36,649 nucleotides of DNA. Source: Armatimonadota bacterium (GTDB taxonomy: Bacteria > Armatimonadota > UBA10988). Each line of letters starts with the position of its first letter. The stretch's first letter is position 1. The DNA lies in NCBI GenBank assembly GCA_016235455.1, contig JACRKZ010000118.1:1-36649 (forward strand), written 5' to 3'. The notes under the pieces are model-generated. The model did not search any database and was not told where the DNA came from. It saw nothing but the letters and a program-made list of their open reading frames with translations. The position numbers were made by a program, and so were the translations under genes. This document shows, in pieces, positions 34,114 to 36,649 of the stretch.

Positions 34114-35177
34114 AAGCGCTTATCGTCAAGCTCAACGCCATCGGCGACGTGGTCTTCGCCACGCCGCTGGTGGCGGGTCTGGCCGAAGCCTATCCCGGCC
34201 TCGACATCGACTGGCTGGTCGGCCGTCATGCCGCGCCCATCCTGGCCGGTCACCCACTGCTGCGGCGCACGATCCTCTACGATGGTCCCTGGGCTGGCAG
34301 CCGGTTGGCCGGCGCCCTGGAGACCCTGCGCATCCTGCCGGCGCTGCGGCGCGAGCGCTACGACCTGGCGTTCTGCCTGCATCGCAGCCGAGCCGCGACG
34401 CTGCTGACCAGTCTGTCGGGCGCCCGCCGTCGCATCGGCTTCGAGCACGGCGGCGCTGAACGCTGGCTGACCGAGGCTGTGCCGTTCGACGCGGCAGCCC
34501 ACGAGACGCGACGCTACCTGGCTCTGCTCGCCGCGCTCGGGCACGACGCGGGCGACCGGCCCATGTGCCTCGGCTGGACCGCGGAAGCGGCTGGCGAAGC
34601 CGCTGATCTCCTGCCCGACGGACCGTGGGTCGGTCTGGCGCCTGGCGGCGGCCGCAATCCCGGCACGGAGATGCTCATCAAGCGCTGGCCGGCCGAACGT
34701 TTCGCCGAGTTGGCGCGCCGCGTCGAGGCCGAACTGGGCGCACGTGTGGCAGTGTTCGGCACGCCCGACGAGGCCGACCTGTGCGCCGAGGTGGCCGGCG
34801 CGACGGGCCTGAACCTGTGCGGCCGCACCAGGCTGGCCGGCCTGGCGGCGGTGCTGGCCCGGCTCAGCGTGTTCGTGGCCAACGACAGCGGCCCGCTGCA
34901 CATGGCCGCCGCCGCGGGCACACCGACCATAGCCTTGTTCGGCCCGACCGACCCACGCCTCGTGGCGCCGCTGGGCGAGCCTCACCGGCACTTCTGGCGC
35001 CCGCCAGACTGCGCGCCCTGTTACCGCCCCGATAACGCGCGAGACCACGCGGTCTGGCACTGCGCGCGTGTCGGCGACGAGCTGCGCTGCTTGCGCGATG
35101 TGAGTGTCGCTGATGTCTATGGGGCGGTGCGAGGCACGCGCAGGGGCGACCCTCCGTGGTCGCCCAGCACTGGGTAG
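34110..35177 (+). CDS. Glycosyltransferase family 9 (heptosyltransferase-like)
   Basis: 355 residues. GT9 features: VKALIVKLNAIGDVVFATPLV at the start (only a Rossmann strand and the 'GD' loop differ little from WaaC/WaaF), IKRWPAERFAELA, and FVANDSGPLHMAAAAGTPTIALFGPTDP. Members transfer heptose or other sugars to LPS cores or cell-surface glycans; here the acceptor is unknown. GTG 34110 overlaps the lipoprotein stop (GTGA). After the family's normal end (~DVYGAVR), the reading frame runs through a copy of the palindromic repeat, giving a tail RRGDPPWSPSTG. The stop codon lies in the second repeat copy, so the tail is probably an insertion product. Confidence 0.9.
   Translation: MKALIVKLNAIGDVVFATPLVAGLAEAYPGLDIDWLVGRHAAPILAGHPLLRRTILYDGPWAGSRLAGALETLRILPALRRERYDLAFCLHRSRAATLLTSLSGARRRIGFEHGGAERWLTEAVPFDAAAHETRRYLALLAALGHDAGDRPMCLGWTAEAAGEAADLLPDGPWVGLAPGGGRNPGTEMLIKRWPAERFAELARRVEAELGARVAVFGTPDEADLCAEVAGATGLNLCGRTRLAGLAAVLARLSVFVANDSGPLHMAAAAGTPTIALFGPTDPRLVAPLGEPHRHFWRPPDCAPCYRPDNARDHAVWHCARVGDELRCLRDVSVADVYGAVRGTRRGDPPWSPSTG
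35143..35165. repeat. GGGCGACC-loop-GGTCGCCC palindrome, copy 1
   Basis: GGGCGACC (35144-35151), loop CTCCGT, GGTCGCCC (35158-35165). It lies inside the 3' end of the GT9 gene. Its sequence is nearly the same as the inverted copy at 35176-35218. I recall similar REP-like elements (GGGGCGACCCT...GGTCGCCC) in many genomes; dispersal here would need a genome-wide search. Confidence 0.7.
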
Positions 35178-35218
35178 ACCCCGTGGGGGCGACCACGGAA
35201 GGTCGCCCCCACGGGTCT
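35176..35218. repeat. Extended inverted palindrome, copy 2, candidate bidirectional terminator
   Basis: GACCCCGTGGGGGCGACC (35177-35194) pairs with GGTCGCCCCCACGGGTC (35201-35217) over loop ACGGAA, with one bulged C and one extra A-T pair. It sits between convergent genes, so it may end both transcripts, although there is no U-tract. The reverse complement matches copy 1 in its core, loop included except one base. Confidence 0.7.
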
Positions 35219-35226
35219 GCGCGTCG

Positions 35227-36649
35227 CTACCGCTTGAGTTCCTTGAGCGTGTCGATGTCCTTGCGCATCCGCTCAATGGTCTGCTCGGGCAGCTCGCCCA
35301 CGGCCATCTGCTTGTCGAACTCGAGCTTGACCTTGAAGGTGAAGCTCAGTGCCTTGGTGCCCGTGGCGTTGGCCGGCAGTTCCAGGTCCCAGCGCAGCAG
35401 GCCGCGGGGCTTCTCCTGCTCAACGTACAGCGCGTCGGTGCTCAGCGGCTGACCGTTGTCTGCCAGCGTCATCGTCACCTGGTCGTTCGGCGCCTGCGGC
35501 ATCCGGTCCCACAGCCGCACCTTGGCCGGCTTGGCCATGAAGTTCTGCAGGCGCAGGCTGTAGGTCAGGGTCAGCACCTTGTTGCCGCCCTTGATCTCGG
35601 TCTGCTTGTCCTGTAGGTCGCGCACCGCGCGCAGTTGGCTCTCCGTGCCGAAGCCCAGCGTCACCTGCTCACCCTTGGCCACCATGGGCAGGTTGCCACG
35701 GCCGGCGAAGGCGCCGTCTAGATAAGCGTTGTACGGACCCGGCAGCAGCGTGGTGTCGGTGGTGTTGGTCGTCGTCACGGCCTGGTAGACGTAGTCGCTG
35801 ATCAGCGGCGAGGCGGTGTAGTAGGCCTCGGCCGGCAGATCCAGCACCGCGATGCGGAACATCTGCTGGTCGTTGCGACTGGCCAGACTGACCTTGCCGG
35901 GGATGGCATAGTCGACGGCCAGGCCCTCGGCGATGGCCGGCTTCATGCGGCGCGTGGCCTTGATGGCTTCGTCGCCCGCGGCCATCTCGAGGTTCTGGAG
36001 CTTGGCAGCCAGCACATTGGTGCTCAGCTCGTCATCGGTCATCGGCTGCCCGACCTGCGGTCGAGCCACCGGGCCCGGCGCGCCGGGCATCATGCCACCG
36101 GCAGTGGTGGCAGGCGCCATGGGTTTGGCCGCCGGCGCGTTCTGGCCGCGCAACTGCTGCTCCAACTCGCGGCGCTGATTCTGGTAGCCAGCCGGCTCAT
36201 CGGCCTGAGCCGCGTCACCCGCCTGGCTCAGGGCCAACCACATCGGCGAGAGGATCGGCGCGCTGGCAGTCATGTTCGGTTGGCTGGTGGAGAGCGTCAG
36301 GTTGACGCCCGCCCAGTCCTCGCCGGTCATCTGGCTGACCACGCCGTGGTATTCGACGGTGAGCTTGTCGCGGTTGCCGTTGAGCCGCGCCACGTAAGCC
36401 GGGCTCCAGTAGACGCCGCCGACCAGGTAGTTGAGCTCGATGCTGGACGCCTTGGCGGCGGCGGCCTCAACGAACAGAACGGCCTCGCGCGCCGTCCGCT
36501 GCACGGTGCCGGCCAGCTCGGCACGCTTGCGCTGCAGCACCGTCAGCGCCTCTTGCGCCGCGCGCTGGCTCTTGGCCAGGGCCACCTTCTGCGTGGCCAG
36601 CGTGGTGCGCTGCTCGAACATGAACTTGGTCAGGCCGATGAGTTGCTCG
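35227..36649 (-). CDS. DUF4139 / mucoidy-inhibitor MuiA-like protein, 5' end outside window
   Basis: At least 473 residues; the frame is open to the window edge, so the N terminus is missing. A coiled-coil-like helix (QRAAQEALTVLQRKRAEL) leads into the DUF4139 beta domain: LNYLVGGVYWSPAYVARLN, YHGVVSQMTGEDWAGVNLTLSTSQP, a Pro/Ala/Gly-rich insertion, VDYAIPGKVSLASRND, AYLDGAFAGRGNLP, VKLEFDKQMAVGELP. Family members are usually exported, but no signal is visible here because the start is absent. The biochemical role is not established. It is convergent with the GT9 gene, with a palindrome between. Confidence 0.85.
   Translation of the reverse strand, partial: EQLIGLTKFMFEQRTTLATQKVALAKSQRAAQEALTVLQRKRAELAGTVQRTAREAVLFVEAAAAKASSIELNYLVGGVYWSPAYVARLNGNRDKLTVEYHGVVSQMTGEDWAGVNLTLSTSQPNMTASAPILSPMWLALSQAGDAAQADEPAGYQNQRRELEQQLRGQNAPAAKPMAPATTAGGMMPGAPGPVARPQVGQPMTDDELSTNVLAAKLQNLEMAAGDEAIKATRRMKPAIAEGLAVDYAIPGKVSLASRNDQQMFRIAVLDLPAEAYYTASPLISDYVYQAVTTTNTTDTTLLPGPYNAYLDGAFAGRGNLPMVAKGEQVTLGFGTESQLRAVRDLQDKQTEIKGGNKVLTLTYSLRLQNFMAKPAKVRLWDRMPQAPNDQVTMTLADNGQPLSTDALYVEQEKPRGLLRWDLELPANATGTKALSFTFKVKLEFDKQMAVGELPEQTIERMRKDIDTLKELKR

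Noticed and set aside
35143..35218. A CRISPR-like repeat array
   Set aside because: Only two copies, in inverted orientation, with no spacers of uniform length and no cas genes.

Overview
The window is a gene-dense, high-G+C bacterial chromosome segment. I saw no rRNA, tRNA, CRISPR array, insertion sequence or phage gene. The order rpsU, phoH, pgpH-like, ybeY, dgkA-PAP2, and a yacL-like PIN-TRAM gene directly before ispD, resemble arrangements known from Firmicutes and other deep-branching, monoderm-related phyla. A GxGYxYP lipoprotein, a GH57 enzyme and a PASTA-domain protein sit beside them. I infer an environmental lineage such as Armatimonadota or a neighbouring phylum. That placement rests on gene content only and is tentative.

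Layout. Bases 1-5600 (+) carry the end of adenine deaminase, ftsH, a yacL-like PIN-TRAM membrane protein, a fused ispDF and a long hpf, closed by a hairpin. Bases 5671-8966 hold a translationally coupled pair of small arrestin-like proteins, argJ and a YihY/BrkB membrane protein. Bases 8980-16006 hold a PASTA protein with a degenerate kinase domain, a HIT protein, rpsU, phoH, a PgpH-like HD membrane protein, ybeY and a DgkA-PAP2 fusion. Bases 16063-18838 are a feoA-feoB-small-membrane-protein iron operon with a good promoter and a Fur-box-like operator. Bases 18689-20653 (-) are an ackA-FAH operon in which ackA is broken. Bases 20763-22328 (+) encode an unusual two-domain protein (papain/BtrH-like plus GyrI-like).

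The most notable block is 22411-35177 (+). One strong promoter is followed by seven tightly packed genes: GH57 glycosidase, a GalT relative, a 1314-residue multi-sensor histidine kinase, a lone receiver domain, glgC, a GxGYxYP lipoprotein and a family 9 glycosyltransferase. Four junctions are ATGA/GTGA overlaps and the other gaps are 2 and 22 bases. A two-component pathway is thereby embedded in an alpha-glucan operon. The GalT relative has lost its nucleophilic histidine and its Cys pair and is also frameshifted. The window ends with a convergent DUF4139 (MuiA-like) gene behind a cluster of palindromic repeats.

Recurring theme: several enzymes have changed key residues (GalT-like, PASTA kinase, PgpH-like, YbeY) and two metabolic genes (ackA, galT) carry internal out-of-frame lesions. 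Each may be real divergence or decay. The two lesions could also be assembly errors and should be tested against reads.
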